From Luscinia megarhynchos (taxonomy: Eukaryota > Chordata > Aves > Passeriformes > Turdidae), in contig CM067572.1 of NCBI GenBank assembly GCA_034336665.1, positions 1,667,786 to 1,731,785 of the forward strand: DNA of 64,000 nucleotides. Direction: 5' to 3'. The translations under genes and the position numbers were made by a program. The notes under the pieces were generated by a model. The model was not told where the DNA came from, searched no databases, and saw only the letters and a program-made list of their open reading frames with translations. Numbering within the stretch: position 1 is the stretch's first letter; each line of letters starts with the position of its first letter. Below are positions 9,540 to 40,200 of this stretch, in pieces.

Positions 9540-12210
9540 GCCCAGCTGTGCTTCATCCCCACTGCATATCCAGCATCTCAACCTCATTCCACAACCCACA
9601 GGCAAAATTCACCCTGGAGGTGGAAAATGGGAGACTCAGAACCTCCTCCCTGCCTGAGACAGCTGCTGACCACAGAAATGGAAATGATTTTGTTTTTCTC
9701 TGAAGCTGCTGCAGGCAGCTGAGAGGATTTGCACACCTGCCAGGACACAGGGAACGGCTCCCCACTGCCAGGGGAAGGGCTGGGTGGGATTTGGGGAAGG
9801 AATTCTGCCCTGGGAGGCTGGGCAGGCCCAGAGAAGCACCCAGTGAAGGCTTTCCTCAAATCCCACATTATTCTCTACTCAGTTACAGCTCACTGAAATT
9901 ACTTCAGTTGTTACAGAGTGAATTTGAAAGAGAAACTCATTGAATGTTGAAATGTAAATAAATGATAATGCACCATCATTCAAAACTTACCTAAACCTGC
10001 CTTTAGACTACTGTGTAGAGAATATTATACAAATATTCTAGAATTACACTTCAAATAATAAAACCCTGCAAGCTTTAACCACAATTTACCCAACACATCA
10101 CAAATACCTCAAGGGGAAAACTACAGGAGCACAAAATCAGGGAGCTTTTGACAATAATTCCCAATATATTGAGAGTGTTGCAGCAGAGACTAAGATCAGA
10201 TGTTGGTTTTTATCTATTTCCTGTACTGGAATTAAGAATTCAAGGTGAAGCAGCATTTCCTGCCATTCCAGGAATTAAATCTGTAATTAAATTCATGGCC
10301 TGTGTTGGTGATACCGACCCTCATCTGCCTTTCCATAAATTACAAAACTTCTGGAACACATTTACCAACACTTGGCATTTAAAGTTTCCCAGAATTGGTG
10401 TTTTTCTAGTAAGAGCAGCCTTTAGTGCTTAATAGAGATTTTAACTGGAAAGCATTGACATTTTAATGACAACTTCAGGAAAACTCCTCAGCTTTGGGGC
10501 ACACCCAACCAGCAGGATAAACACAGGGTTTATAATGGACTGACAAACAAAAATGGGAATTATCTGATGGAACTGAAGCTTCCAGGCACTTTGCTGTGAC
10601 ACTGCAGCAATTTGCACTTGGCCAGTGATTTCTGTGTCCCCCGAGTTTCACTGAGCAGTAGCTCCCACTTACCCGGAGCGAGTTTGTAAACTTGACACGT
10701 TTGCAGCTACTAAGTTTCCTCTCACCAATATTTGATCCAGATGCAGAATTCCTCTAATTGCTTCCAGCCCCAGGAGCAGCTTTCCTGCCAGGACTTCGGT
10801 GACACGCAGAGCTGAGGAAACATTTATAGTTAAAAGTGGCAAAAAGTCTCTGAGTTTGAATCTGAAGACATCCTGAAGTGATGAAGTGACTCTGCCAGGG
10901 TTTCATTTGCCTTGGAATCCTTTTAATTTGCTCATTTGCTGACTGTTCTATGCAGAAATTAGGATTTTTACCAGGCTGTAAAATTTTCCCTGAATTTTCC
11001 TGAATTTCCCAAAGCAGAAATTCACAATTTACTGGGAATGCCTGGGAAGGAAGAGGGGATGAAGTCTGTCCAGGGAATGCTGAAAAGCTTCACAACCAAT
11101 TTTAGCAGAGAAAGGATCAACTTCTCTCAAGAAATCCCTTTGCACTCATTTCCACTTTATTCTTCTTCCCAAATCCTAAAATTCCAAGGTGATTTGGATT
11201 TTGGATTTCTGATATTTGATTCTTTTTCCTTAAAATAAAAATTCCCACCTGGCACAGCTGATTTGTGGATTAATTTTTGTCCTCTTACTATTTTAAATCT
11301 TTTTCTATTTGATATCTTTAACTCAGATGAAAAGATAATTTTCTACTCCAAAATACAGATGTTTTAATATACCTAAAGGATAAATATGGGTACAACACCC
11401 AAAGTCAACAATCAGTATTCCCAGAATTCCCAAATTATTTCGTTTGTATTCCAGGATTCCCAAATTCCCCTTTCCCCAACAATGGAATCAAGGGCATCAC
11501 CTCAAAATGCAAATTTGGAGGAAAAAAATCTCCTGGAGAGCTGCAGTGGTGCCACCCTGTGGAGGCTGGAACATTTCAGATTCCTGGATTTTGGTAAAGG
11601 ACAGTGCCAGGAGCTGCTGTGAGGCAGGGAAAGAGAATTTTCCTGTTAAAAACCCATCCCAAACCCCCCAAAAAGGGGACAAAAGCTGCAGCAGCAGCAG
11701 CTCAAGGGGATTTTTTGGAGTGGTGTTAGACCCAGAAAGGCATTTTTGGCATTAAATACAGAGTTTTGGTGGTACTTTGTTTTTAGAAAAACAGAAGTTG
11801 CCACAAATACCTGTTCTCCTCCCAGGAAAAAGTTTGTTAACCAGCAATTTTCTAGGCAACACCCCTCAAAAAAAGAGTTTGAGGGTGAAAATTTTAATTT
11901 ACTGCTTAGAATTTTTCTTAGAATATTGCAACTCCCATAAAAAGGATTTCATTTCCCTCCTCCATGGACTCCCTGGATCCATGAACACAGCCCTGATTTA
12001 TTTAGTGAATACAGAGGTAATTAATTAAAGTAAAATTGTTATGTTTTTATGATTTATAGCAAAAGAATTCCACACTTCCAGCCTGCAACACACAAACCTT
12101 AACAGGTAAAGAGCCTTTAAAAGTCACTTTCAACAAACAATCTCTGTGTTTTATGAGAAAAAAGTGAATATTCTATAAAGAACCAGCCAGAGCAGCAGAG
12201 TTGCAAGTTT
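9540..12210. other. Intergenic DNA between TRIM59 and KPNA4, no gene seen
   Basis: AT-rich unique-looking sequence with only short random ORFs on both strands. No splice-supported coding segment and no clear repeat larger than homopolymer runs. It may include part of a longer KPNA4 3'UTR. Confidence 0.6.
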
Positions 12211-12215
12211 TAATG

Positions 12216-12221
12216 TTTATT
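12216..12221 (-). terminator. KPNA4: Candidate KPNA4 polyadenylation signal (AATAAA, minus strand)
   Basis: TTTATT on the plus strand reads AATAAA on the minus strand, about 1.75 kb after the KPNA4 stop. The intervening 12222-13969 has no ORF of note and carries a T18 run (about 12671) and an A23 run (about 13321), consistent with a long 3'UTR. Other distal sites may exist. Confidence 0.4.
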
Positions 12222-13969
12222 TCCCCAAGACAGCCTAGCCTGCACTCTACTTGGATAAATTCACAAGCTAGTTTTCTGCTGCTTCTAGTTTTAAACTTTT
12301 AACCATGTTTCTGATGACAAGGAATGCTGCAAAAATACTCTAGTCCAACAAAGAGTTATGATCACAAAATAATCTTTATCCATTCTACAGTGTTTCAGAA
12401 TTACCAGCTGATTTGAAAACACAAGGTAGATATAGATGCTAATGGTGGCTAACCTGGGATGTTTATTATAGCAAACTGTTGTTCATGCAACACTTGTGCT
12501 CAAAGGGGAAGGCACAGCATTTCCTACAATGAGCCACCTTATCAAGAGTTCACTTTGTACAAATTTGTAACATCACCTTGAATTTAGTGTGCACCACCTC
12601 AAAACTGAGGCATTCCTCCAATTATAAAAACACTTGCATCCTTTTTGTGCAAGTTTTAAAAATACAAAGGTTTTTTTTTTTTTTTTTTCTCTCTAAAGTG
12701 GCTCAAAATAGATTGTTCATGGCTGCCTACATCTAAGATAAAAAGAGTCTAAAACAATTGGATTAGGCATATTAAAGGTGTTGAAACCATGACTTGATTT
12801 GTACATCTATTCACACCTCTTTTTTTCGCTCTTTATTCAGCAGTACATATGCACCAAATTTCATTTTTAGACGTTTCCATATCATTTTCATAGAAAACAA
12901 AGTTTGAAAACAAGTAACATTGAAACACAGCACGGTATCCTACCACAACAGAAACATTTTGGTTACAGGACTCAACGAAATCTAAAAATGAACTATGCTG
13001 GAGATTACCACATGCAAAGGTCTTCATGTTATCTTTGAAAATGAAAAGGATGAGGTTTTATTACCACATTTTACTGCTTTCTACTATTATGGCAACTTGT
13101 GTACTGCAACACAGTCTAGTTTGAAGGGAAATGGATGATTTTTTTTTGCTTGTTTGTTTTTCCATGCAAAAATCTACAAATTAGTTTTGATGATATGGAA
13201 AAGCTTTTCATAACATCAAACATTCATCTGGTGCAAATGCACAGGGAAGCCTTCCTGAAATTCTGACTTTTACAAACAACTAAGAAGCTGTAACAGGAAA
13301 AGAAATTAATAAGAACTGAAAGAAAAAAAAAAAAAAAAAAAAAGAAAGAGGAAAACACAGGCTGCAGGAGTAAACCAGAGTCTGCTGCTAAACCGGTCTT
13401 GGTGTGTCCAGTGTCATCAACACTTCGAACTCATTGGGTGATTTGGGTTTCTGGGCCCCTGGAGGCACTCAAGCTCACTCACAGCTCACAGCACATCACA
13501 AGCACTCTGCTCTCTCTCCCAGCCCGGGCTGGCAGCAGGCCCCGGGGCAGGGTGCAGACACTCACTCCACTGCCATTCACGCCTCACCCTCGGGGCTGCA
13601 GAGCAGGGCCTGGCTGCCCTCGGCTCTCTGCTGCTGATGGTGAGAGTTCTGCGGCCCCCCCGCTGCTCCAGGAGCTCGGTGTTCCTTCTCAGGCACTGAA
13701 GATCTGTGACCTGTAGCCCTTTTGTTTTTTTCTTTGAACAATCTAAAGAAGCATTCAGTGTGAAGTTTGTCATTACATTTTGCCACTCATTCTCACTCGC
13801 ACCCACTCGCCATCTTGACTTCATTTGGGCTTTTCTGGGATTCCAAATGAAATCTTCACTTTTACTTTCCCGATTTAATGCAGCAGCAGATCCCATGAGC
13901 CAAGATTGATGGATCAAACCTTTTTTTTTATTCAGTGCTGCATTGTACCTAAACTTCCAAAATACCACT

Positions 13970-31788
<17,819 letters not shown>

Positions 31789-32289
31789 GGCGGGGGCGGC
31801 CAGGGAGGAGCGCGGCCCCTCCGCCTCCGCCCGGGCCCGAGCGCGCCGGGGGCCCGGCGGGGCCCGCTCTCGGCCTCAGCGAGCCGGGAAGGGCCGGGGC
31901 TCGCTGGGCGCCGGGTGGAGCGGCCCGGAGCGCGGCCGGGCGCGGTGCGGAGGGCGGGAGCGGCGCCCGGAGCGCGGCGGGTCGGAGCGGGGCCCGGGCC
32001 GGTGCCGGCGGCCCGAACGCGCCGGTGCCGCCGAGCGGGGGAAGGGACGGGGCGAGCGAGCGAGGGAGGGAGGGGGAAACAGGGGCAGCCTCGCTCTGGG
32101 CGCCGCCGCCCATTGGCCGCGCCGCGCGCGCCCCGCGGCCAATGGCGGCGGGCAGGGAGAGGGCGGGAGCGGTGACGCAGCGCGGGAAGGGGAAGGAAGG
32201 AGGAGCCGCCTCAGCGCCGCCGCCATCTTGGGTGCTGGGTTCTGAGGGGAGGGGCGGCGCCTGCGCTGCCCGGGAAGGGTCGCTTTAAT

Positions 32290-32650
32290 CCGTTCCGTGT
32301 GGAATTTAACATTTTAATCCTTCCCTCCCTCATGGAGCCGACACTTTACAGTTTAATCCTTCCGCTTGCTGCGCTTGGCATTCACTCCCGTCACGGAGCC
32401 GAAAGTCACTCTCTACTTAGTCACTCTCCACTCCAGTCACTCTCCTCATTACGCTTTGCATTCAGTCCTCTCACAGAGCCCAAAGTAAACAGTTTAATCC
32501 CTCCCCTCGCTAAACTTTGCATTTGCCCCCATCATGGAGTCAAAAATTAATCCTTCCCCTCATTACGCTTTGCATTTATTTGCATCACGGAGCTGAAAAT
32601 TAACACTTTTATTTTTCCCTTTGCTACACTTTGCATTCCCCAAGAATAAT
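32290..32650. repeat. Degenerate tandem repeat upstream of KPNA4 promoter
   Basis: Five or six diverged copies of a roughly 60-75 base unit: TTTAATCCTTCCCCTC, then ATTACGCTTTGCATT, then ATCACGGAGCCGAAA. Copy boundaries blur to the right. Confidence 0.75.
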
Positions 32651-32889
32651 CCCTCTTCCAGAATTTTAGAGAGAGAAAAAAAAAGCTGTGACAGAAACTT
32701 TTAAATTTTTGTTGAAATAAGAAACAGTATTGAAAACACTAGAGAGATACACTTGCAGAGCAGCAGGGATGGTAATTTTGTTCCTACTTAAATTTTACCT
32801 ACAAAATAATGCCTTTGTGCCACAACTGTTAGAATTCTCTAGGGTGCATGTATACATTTATACACCAATAACACAATGATTTTCCAGAC

Positions 32890-33240
32890 TATGAGGAGCT
32901 GTGTGTTTTATCTCTGGACACTTCCCAGAGGATGAATTCGGTGGATACTGCTGGGAACCAGGGAAAAAGAATCCTTGAGGCCTTGCCTTTCTCAGGCCTT
33001 TACAAGGTCAGCAAATCATAACAATGATTATGCACCTGCAGGGTGGGAGAGAAACGGGATGTTTTTAAAAGTCTGTTTTGAGAGAGGTGTTTCCTTCTTG
33101 GACCAATGAGTCTTCTCTATTTTATTTTACACAAACTATTTAAAGCCATGGCTTTCTTCAATAAATTTCTCTTTCTTGCTGCATGCAAGAGGGGGTCGTG
33201 TTACTGTGTGCTTTCATTTGGTTCTAGATAGTTCTCCAAA
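32890..33240 (+). mobile_element. Probable solo LTR of an avian endogenous retrovirus
   Basis: Ordered promoter elements are seen: CCAAT at 33103-33107, TATA-like TATTTAAAG at 33137-33145, and AATAAA at 33160-33165, followed by a T/G-rich U5-like stretch. This spacing is typical of retroviral LTRs and unlike the flanking DNA. No gag, pol or env sequence is adjacent. The ends are not defined and the family is not named. Confidence 0.45.
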
Positions 33241-33304
33241 AAAATCCCCAAAAGTGACAGGAGCTGAGTCACCACAGCCCCATCTGTTGCATAAATGTAG
33301 CAGC

Positions 33305-33465
33305 CATGTCACAGCAATATGAGGAATTATTGTTGTCACAGCAATATGAGGAATTACAGTTGTCACAGCACTATAAGGAATTATTGTTGTCACAGCCATA
33401 TAAGGAATTATTATTGTCACTGCCATATGAGGAATTATTATTGTCACAGCCATATGAGGACCCCC
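33305..33465. repeat. 27 bp minisatellite, about six copies
   Basis: Unit TGTCACAGCAATATGAGGAA plus TTATTGT. The 27-base period keeps one frame open (a nine-residue repeat on either strand), but there is no start context, splice evidence or conserved protein. Confidence 0.9.
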
Positions 33466-33724
33466 ATCAATTAGTCAGGGTTAATTAGTGCTGGTGGAAT
33501 TCCATGCAGGCATGGCTTGTCTGACAGCATGGAAAGCATTTTCTCCAAACCTGCTGTAGGGACAGCAGCCCTTTCACATCCCTTGGATGGACAAAAATGA
33601 CATTTTCTTGATATTTACTTTTTCAAAATATAATGCAAATTTTCCATGTAGCAATATTGTAGAAGATTACATAGAGATCAAAATTTTAAATAGTATCTTC
33701 AGTTAGTGCTCTGTTTCATTTACA

Positions 33725-33935
33725 GGCTGAGAGAGTTAGGGATTGTTCAGCCTGGAGAAGAGAAGGATCCAGGGAGAGCTCAGAGCCCCTTCCAGGGCCT
33801 CAAGGGGCTCCAGGAGAACTGGAGAGGGACTTTGGACAAAGGATGGAGGGACAGGAGACAGGGAAGGGCTTTAAGCTGAAAGGGCGTAGGTTTAGATTAG
33901 ATATTAGGCAGAAATTCTGTGATGAATAATGAAAT
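33725..33935 (+). mobile_element. CR1 LINE fragment
   Basis: GGGATTGTTCAGCCTGGAGA, then CAGAGCCCCTTCCAGGGCC, AAGGGGCTCCAGGAGA and TAGATTAGATATTAGGCAGA follow the avian CR1 order in forward orientation. It is truncated before the 3' tail. Confidence 0.88.
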
Positions 33936-36057
33936 TGGACTCTGGTACTACATGTTCCATTCCTGCCCAGAACTAGTCAGAATATGATGATAAAAAATAC
34001 TAGTGTGCAAGACCCAGCATGGAATTTTATGAAACCCTTTTATTTAAAGAAACTCCTTTGATTCCATCACCACCTTTCCTACTTATTTGTTGCCCCAGCC
34101 CATCCTGGCCTGACTCAGTGCCCAAAGCAGTGCCAGTGACCTCTCAGGGAAATCATCCCTCTGCTGCCCTTCCCTCTCTTGGAAAAACACTGAGCCAGTC
34201 AAGGGGCTGAGCAACAACCCTGCTCCTTCTGAGTAACCACCTGAAAATAACTGAGAATCACCCCAGAGAACCTTCCTCCAAATCCTGAAAATCACCTTGC
34301 TCCACCACTGGTCTAACCCCCATTTCCTTCCTGTGAAACTCCCTATAACAATATCCAAAACATTATTTGCTCTTGCTTAATTATGAAGGAAGACAATCCT
34401 TCAGTGGTATTTTGATCTGGTATCATCCAAAGAAAAATTTATAATTTGGCTTCATGGTAGACATAATCAGAATCAAGTGTGTTTTGTGTAACTGTAATCT
34501 GATTAAGCTGCTTGGCTCTCAGAGGAACAATTACCACACAATTTTTGTTTGATTTTACCTCAGGTCCACAGTGCAAAAACATCAGAAGACCAATTTTGAA
34601 GGACAGACCAGTTCCCCTCTGAATCCTTGATCCAATGTCACTGGGCTGTCTTTAAAAAAAAACAAACAACTGGATATTTTCATTCTGAATGAGATTTTTT
34701 ACTAAATGTAGGTGCCTACAACCTAATAAATTATGCATAAAACACAAATTCTCGTGGTATGATGCTGTTCAGATTTCATGTGATGCTACAGAACAAAGCT
34801 CTGCTTCTTTGATATTTTTTGCATCTTTTTTAGCTTGGAAAATAATAATGCAAATATAAAGGTGGGAATTAGGCTCTGCTCACCTTCCTATCCTTCAAGC
34901 AACAGATAGATTTGTTTTACAAAGAGTTTACATTTTGTTTACAATATTTGTAAATTTTGCACCTCATTATGCAATTAGAAAATGTTTAATTCTCAGCTTA
35001 TTTTAAAAACTTTTTTGAGTAACAATGTGAATTGACCTGAATGCTTTTACTAATTAGTAAAAATATGTAATATATATAAATTTACTAAATGTACATCTAG
35101 GTGGGAAAAACTCCTGCTTTTCATAGGCCTGTCTGCCTCCTATAAGAAACAAAATCTTATGTAAAGCTGCAAAGATTTGTGTTGCACACAGAAAAACGCC
35201 CATTAATCCAGGTTTTATACAAATGGAATAGCTGGTACTAACAAAGGAGCAGCCCAGTGCTGGGAGGATATTTTATAATAATCTTTCAGCTGGTGTGCAA
35301 ACCCAGACTTTTGCAAGAGACAGGTTTGAAGGGGATTTTTGATGGGAGCTGGCTGAAGTGCTTGGGATGAGAGTAGGAATCAAAGATTTGGCCACAGACA
35401 CCTGGACAGCTCTGCTGTGCTCACACTCACTCAGGGGCTGCTCCTTGTGCAGGGAACATTTTTATCCAAAAGCTGTAGAGTTCCTGTGCATGCTTCCCTT
35501 TGTTTGTTCATCTAGAACCACTGGTTACACTGTATTCTGCTTTTTTTTTTTTTATTTAGAAAAGAAGTATTTACACTTCGGAGAAAAATACTCTTCAATT
35601 GGGGTGCTACTAAAAACTCACTTTTTAAAATCAGTTTCTTGAAGTGGTGTACTGCACAGGCTTGAAAAGGCAAATCAGCTTCAAATGTTGCCAATATGAC
35701 AGGATTCAATTCCCTTTAATCCCATGGTGTGGGACACTGAAATTTATAGGTCATGATGTGACCATTGGCAAAAACGTTCCTTGGTACCAGAGCTGGAGTA
35801 AATCCCAAAAATCCATCAGCTGCAAATAGCCCAAAAAGAAGAGGAATCAATCCTCAATCAGCAGATTGTGGAGCTGCACTTCCCTGCTGTTCCCTTTCCA
35901 GCACAATTTCCTATTAGTGGAAAGAGAAAAGATTTGTTTGAGATAAAAAGTGAAGAAATGGTGACTGAGATGAGCCGTGGCAGTGTGCCCTGGAAGATCC
36001 AGGGATGTGCTTTTTCCATGTTAAAACAAATCCTTGTTAAAACTAATCTCACCATCC

Positions 36058-36104
36058 AGAAAAAAAAGAAAAAAAAAAAGAAAAAAAAAAAAAGAAAAAA
36101 AAAG
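36058..36104. repeat. A-rich (A,G) simple repeat
   Basis: Nearly pure A with single G interruptions. Confidence 0.9.
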
Positions 36105-37129
36105 CTTCTGTCTCTGCTGGTTTAGAGTGAGTTCAATGATATTTTTAAAAGGAAAGAAAAACTTCTTATCTGATGGCAGGTCTGGGAACTCAGTCTGGAG
36201 GATTGTGCAGGAAGGGACTTTTCCATCCTTAATTCCTCAGGTTCCCAAATAGAAGGCTGATCATCAGAGCTCTATTTGAAAAATTAATCTGCACAACATG
36301 CTCAGATAATTAAATTAGGTGATGTATTTCATGCTGTACACAGAAAGACTGACAGGATCATGAAAACAGAGACATTTTTGGGAGCATCTCAGATTTAAAC
36401 TCTTATTTCTGGCTGTTAACACTTACAGGGGGCAGAGTTTAGCTCATAAAACAACAATCAAACCCGAGATGCTACAAAAATGTAAATGTCCAGATGCAGA
36501 TTGCTGTTGCCAGTGCTGTGTCTCAGGCTTGTTTTGAAAGGAAACTCAAATCCGTGGCTGAATAAGGAATTTTGAAAGGCTCAGGGCTTGGTATTGAGCA
36601 GAGAAATGAAAATACTCCGAGTTTGCATCTCTCTTTGTTCTGCTGTAATGGAGAAAATGAGTGCTCTGAGCAGCAGCACTAACGAGGCCCATTCTCCAAG
36701 GCTCAGGACTGACATTTCCTTGATTTTCTGATATCTGATAAATGGTAATATTTCTGTTCAGCTTTTCTTTTGAGGGGGAATAATGGGCACATAATTTTCC
36801 TGAATTACACAGCATTTCAGCAGCTTCAGGAATCTGTGCCTCTGTCACATCACCGAGACCAACCCTTTCTTTTAATGCTCATTATTCCTCTTTATATTCA
36901 AATCTCACTTTAGTTATAAACTGGTAATCAGGGCTCTCCTAAATCACAACCAACTGAAGGTGGAAAAAATGGAAATTCCAGTTTAGGAATCTGCTTGTTT
37001 GGGCAGTTTGGACATCACTCATTGTTAGGAATTTTCAGTGCCACAAAGTGAAACTTCACCTTAATGCATGATGAAAACAAGTGTGGGCTTTACCTGAAAA
37101 CCAGTAAATTCCATTAATACTTATATCTA

Positions 37130-37177
37130 TATTAGTATTAATATTTATATAAATATTTATATTAGCGTTAATATTTA

Positions 37178-37208
<31 letters not shown>

Positions 37209-37292
37209 TTTTACATTTTATATACATACAGTTATATAGTTATATAGTTATATAGTTATATAGTTATATAGTTATATAGTTATATAGTTATA
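37130..37292. repeat. AT-rich microsatellites, including (AGTTATAT)n
   Basis: ATATTTATATTAG-like copies, then TTTTATTTTTATTT, then about eight copies of the octamer AGTTATAT (about 37228-37290). Confidence 0.9.
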
Positions 37293-40200
37293 GTTAACAA
37301 ATTGAAAACAATGTCTGAAAATAAGCCCATCAGTGCTGTAATGAGGAAGATTTTGTTTTAAAAAAAATGATTTTTAGCTCTGTGGTTTGAGCCTCTCAGA
37401 GAGTTCTCGGGCTCCTCTGGTCTCAGTTTGAATTTTCAGCCCCACGTTTTCGTTTTGATGAGCTGCAGGAAGCCTCACCCACCACAAGATGTCTCAGTGA
37501 GAAAACACATTTTGTCCGAGTATTTTTTAAGACTATTACTCAGTTTTCTGGTGTTTGCCTCGGGTTTTCCTTGGTGCTTGACAGGGGCTTTTCAGCAGCA
37601 CGGGAGGAAGCAAAGCCTGTGCAAATTTACCCATTAGCGTGGGCAATAAATGTTATTTTATAAATAATCAATGATCCAAATGACTCAGTGGAAAACCTTA
37701 CACTTCAAAAAGGAAAAGCTCTGTGTAGGTGCCAGCTAAGAAATTTTAAATTTTCCTGTGTAGATTAAATGGAAGAGTTATTTGAAACTATAATTAATTT
37801 CCACAATGTTTGACTTTAATATGTTAAATATTTTAAACTCTTCATGCTCAGGATTAATGCTGTTTAGAGTTACTATGAGGAGACAGTTCTTTGCAGAATG
37901 TTTTCTCCAAAGTGAATCATCTTTGGGGCCTGATATAATTTTATTTATGAAACTGCTGCCTTCAGCACTGAAGGTTCAGGGAGAGCACAGGGAAGTTCCC
38001 CTGTGAGCACCAGCAGGGTTTGCACACATTAAATGTTGATTAAAAGAAGAGCAGCCTCAGCTTGTGCACCAGAGTGCAAAGTTAATGGTTAGGAAAGGAT
38101 TTTTTTTGTTTTGTTTTCATGGCTTTCTATTTCTACAACACTCTGTACTTTGGCCTGAGAATTTTCTCATTTATTTTTATTTTCACTTCCCTTTTTCATG
38201 GTATTGCTGTCATTTATCTTCCCCCACTGCCTCTCCAGATTAACTCCTTAAATTCTTCTTCTGTAATTCTTTCTTATTTTTTTTCCCACTTTTTCAGAGA
38301 ATTCAAGCTATGTGAATACTGATGGGCACATAAGAATTATGTGACCATCTCTAGACATTTTAGGTAAATTAAACCTTTCTTGTTAATCCTCAACAAAGGA
38401 AAAATCCGTGTGAATTCAATCCAGAATTATTCCCTTGTGCTGGGAAGGGCATCCAGCCCTGAGCCACTCCACCAGGAGCCAGATATTCATTTATCATCTA
38501 TTAATTAAGCTGTTTGCAGAAAGCCTTTATGTTTTGTGTTCCATCCAAGTGATAGGAAGGGATTTCCACAGCAATCTGGCATGGCCCTGGAAGAAATAAA
38601 ACTTCTCAGACTTCTTAAGGAAAGGTTGAGAGACTCACATTCTTTCCTCAGTGATAAAAATGTGTGCTTTAGATAAAGGAACTGAAAACTATTGATTAAG
38701 GCACAGTTACCCTTTAACAGCCAAGCAGAATTTCAGAGGAGAGTGGCCTTGGGATCGATAAAATCCTTGCTGCTGTTCCCAGCTATAATCACCAAAACCA
38801 AACAGAGCCAGGTGGTTTATTAAACTCACAAAATTACTTATTTTTGCAGATATTTTGCCAGAATCAGGGTAATACAAAGCCTAGAAACTTCTCATTGGCC
38901 AGGCAAATAAGAAGGGTAAAACAGTGTAAAAACAAGTCAACAAAAGGTTAAAAAGAAAATAAAAAACCCAGAACAAAAACATGATCTTTGCACCAATGAA
39001 AGAACTTTATGAGAGTAAAAGGGAGCTGATGAAAACATACGGGGAGAACAAGGAAATAATAAAAAATATTCATCAAAAGGCACGGCTCATAAAGCATTGT
39101 CAGGAGGTTTGCATACGTGTGGGAAAGGAGAGCTCTGGCAGAGAACAATGAAACGGGGCTGGACATGTCTGTAGGTCACTCCAAGCCCGAGGAGGGGCTG
39201 AGAGCAAACCCAAAAGCCCCGGGGATGATAAGGAGAGCAGGGCAGTGGCACTGCCTTTGGGACTGCTGGGCAAGGACAGGGGCAGGCACAGCTCTGTGAC
39301 AGAGGTGGCAGGGCTCAGGTGCTCGGTCTGAGCACCAGGGATGAGCAGGAGCAGCACAGAGCACCGAGCACAGCTGTGGGGCAGAACAGTGGAGAAACTG
39401 AAGCACGAGGAATGCCCAGTTTGCTGAAATCCCTGCCCTCAGGATGTGCCTGGACTCGTTGCTGCCCATCAGCTTCCATTTGCAAATGGTCCCTGCAGTG
39501 TGCTGTGTGCTGAGGGCCTCCACCCTCCAGAATTTACATCCCAAATGGCAGCAAGCTGCCTCATCCAGGCTGTGGGACGTGAGGAGATGGATGTCCAGAA
39601 TCCAATCAGGATACTTGAGCTAATTAAAGTGGAGGAAGCCTGATTGCAGCAGCACAGAACTCAGCATGGCCCATTTACCTGGGGAAGAAACCTGTTTAAT
39701 GTGCACACAGCACTTCAGAGTGGTGCTGTCTCCTTTGCAGCACTTGGAACTCGTTTGACACAGGAAAGTCTTTCCTTTGATTCAGTTACTTGTCCCAAAA
39801 TGAGATTGCACAGAGACATTTGGAGTAACACCAGTCACCTGACATGGGGAAAGCCTTGTCCTGCATTCCTTAGACACTACACTCCTGGATTCTAAATTAT
39901 TGGACAGTTTTCTCCCAGGCAAAGCAGGAGGGAGTGCTGCTGTCCAAATTTGCAGTGGTTTCTTCTGCTGCTCCACACCCTCCCCCTTAAAACGGCATTT
40001 CATCCCCATTTCAGCCCACTGGACCCATCAATGAGCTCCATGAGTTACTCCTGAGCTCAGAAGCCTCAATGTGGCTTTAAACCACAGGGATCTTATCAAG
40101 GAATGGTCAACAGGACAGATCCCATCCTCTGGTCTGTCAGATTTTAAATGGTCCCATGCAAACCCATCTCCTTGAGAGGATCCTGCAGCCCCTGGGCTTC

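Noticed and set aside
8519..9562. Long ORFs on both strands (up to about 350 codons) across the TRIM59-side minisatellite
   Set aside because: Frames are open because the 31-32 bp GC-rich unit lacks stops. Different frames give unrelated Pro/Arg/Ser-rich repeats, with no family match.
33305..33488. Nine-residue periodic peptide from the 27 bp repeat
   Set aside because: The period is a multiple of three, so one frame stays open by chance on both strands; no coding evidence.
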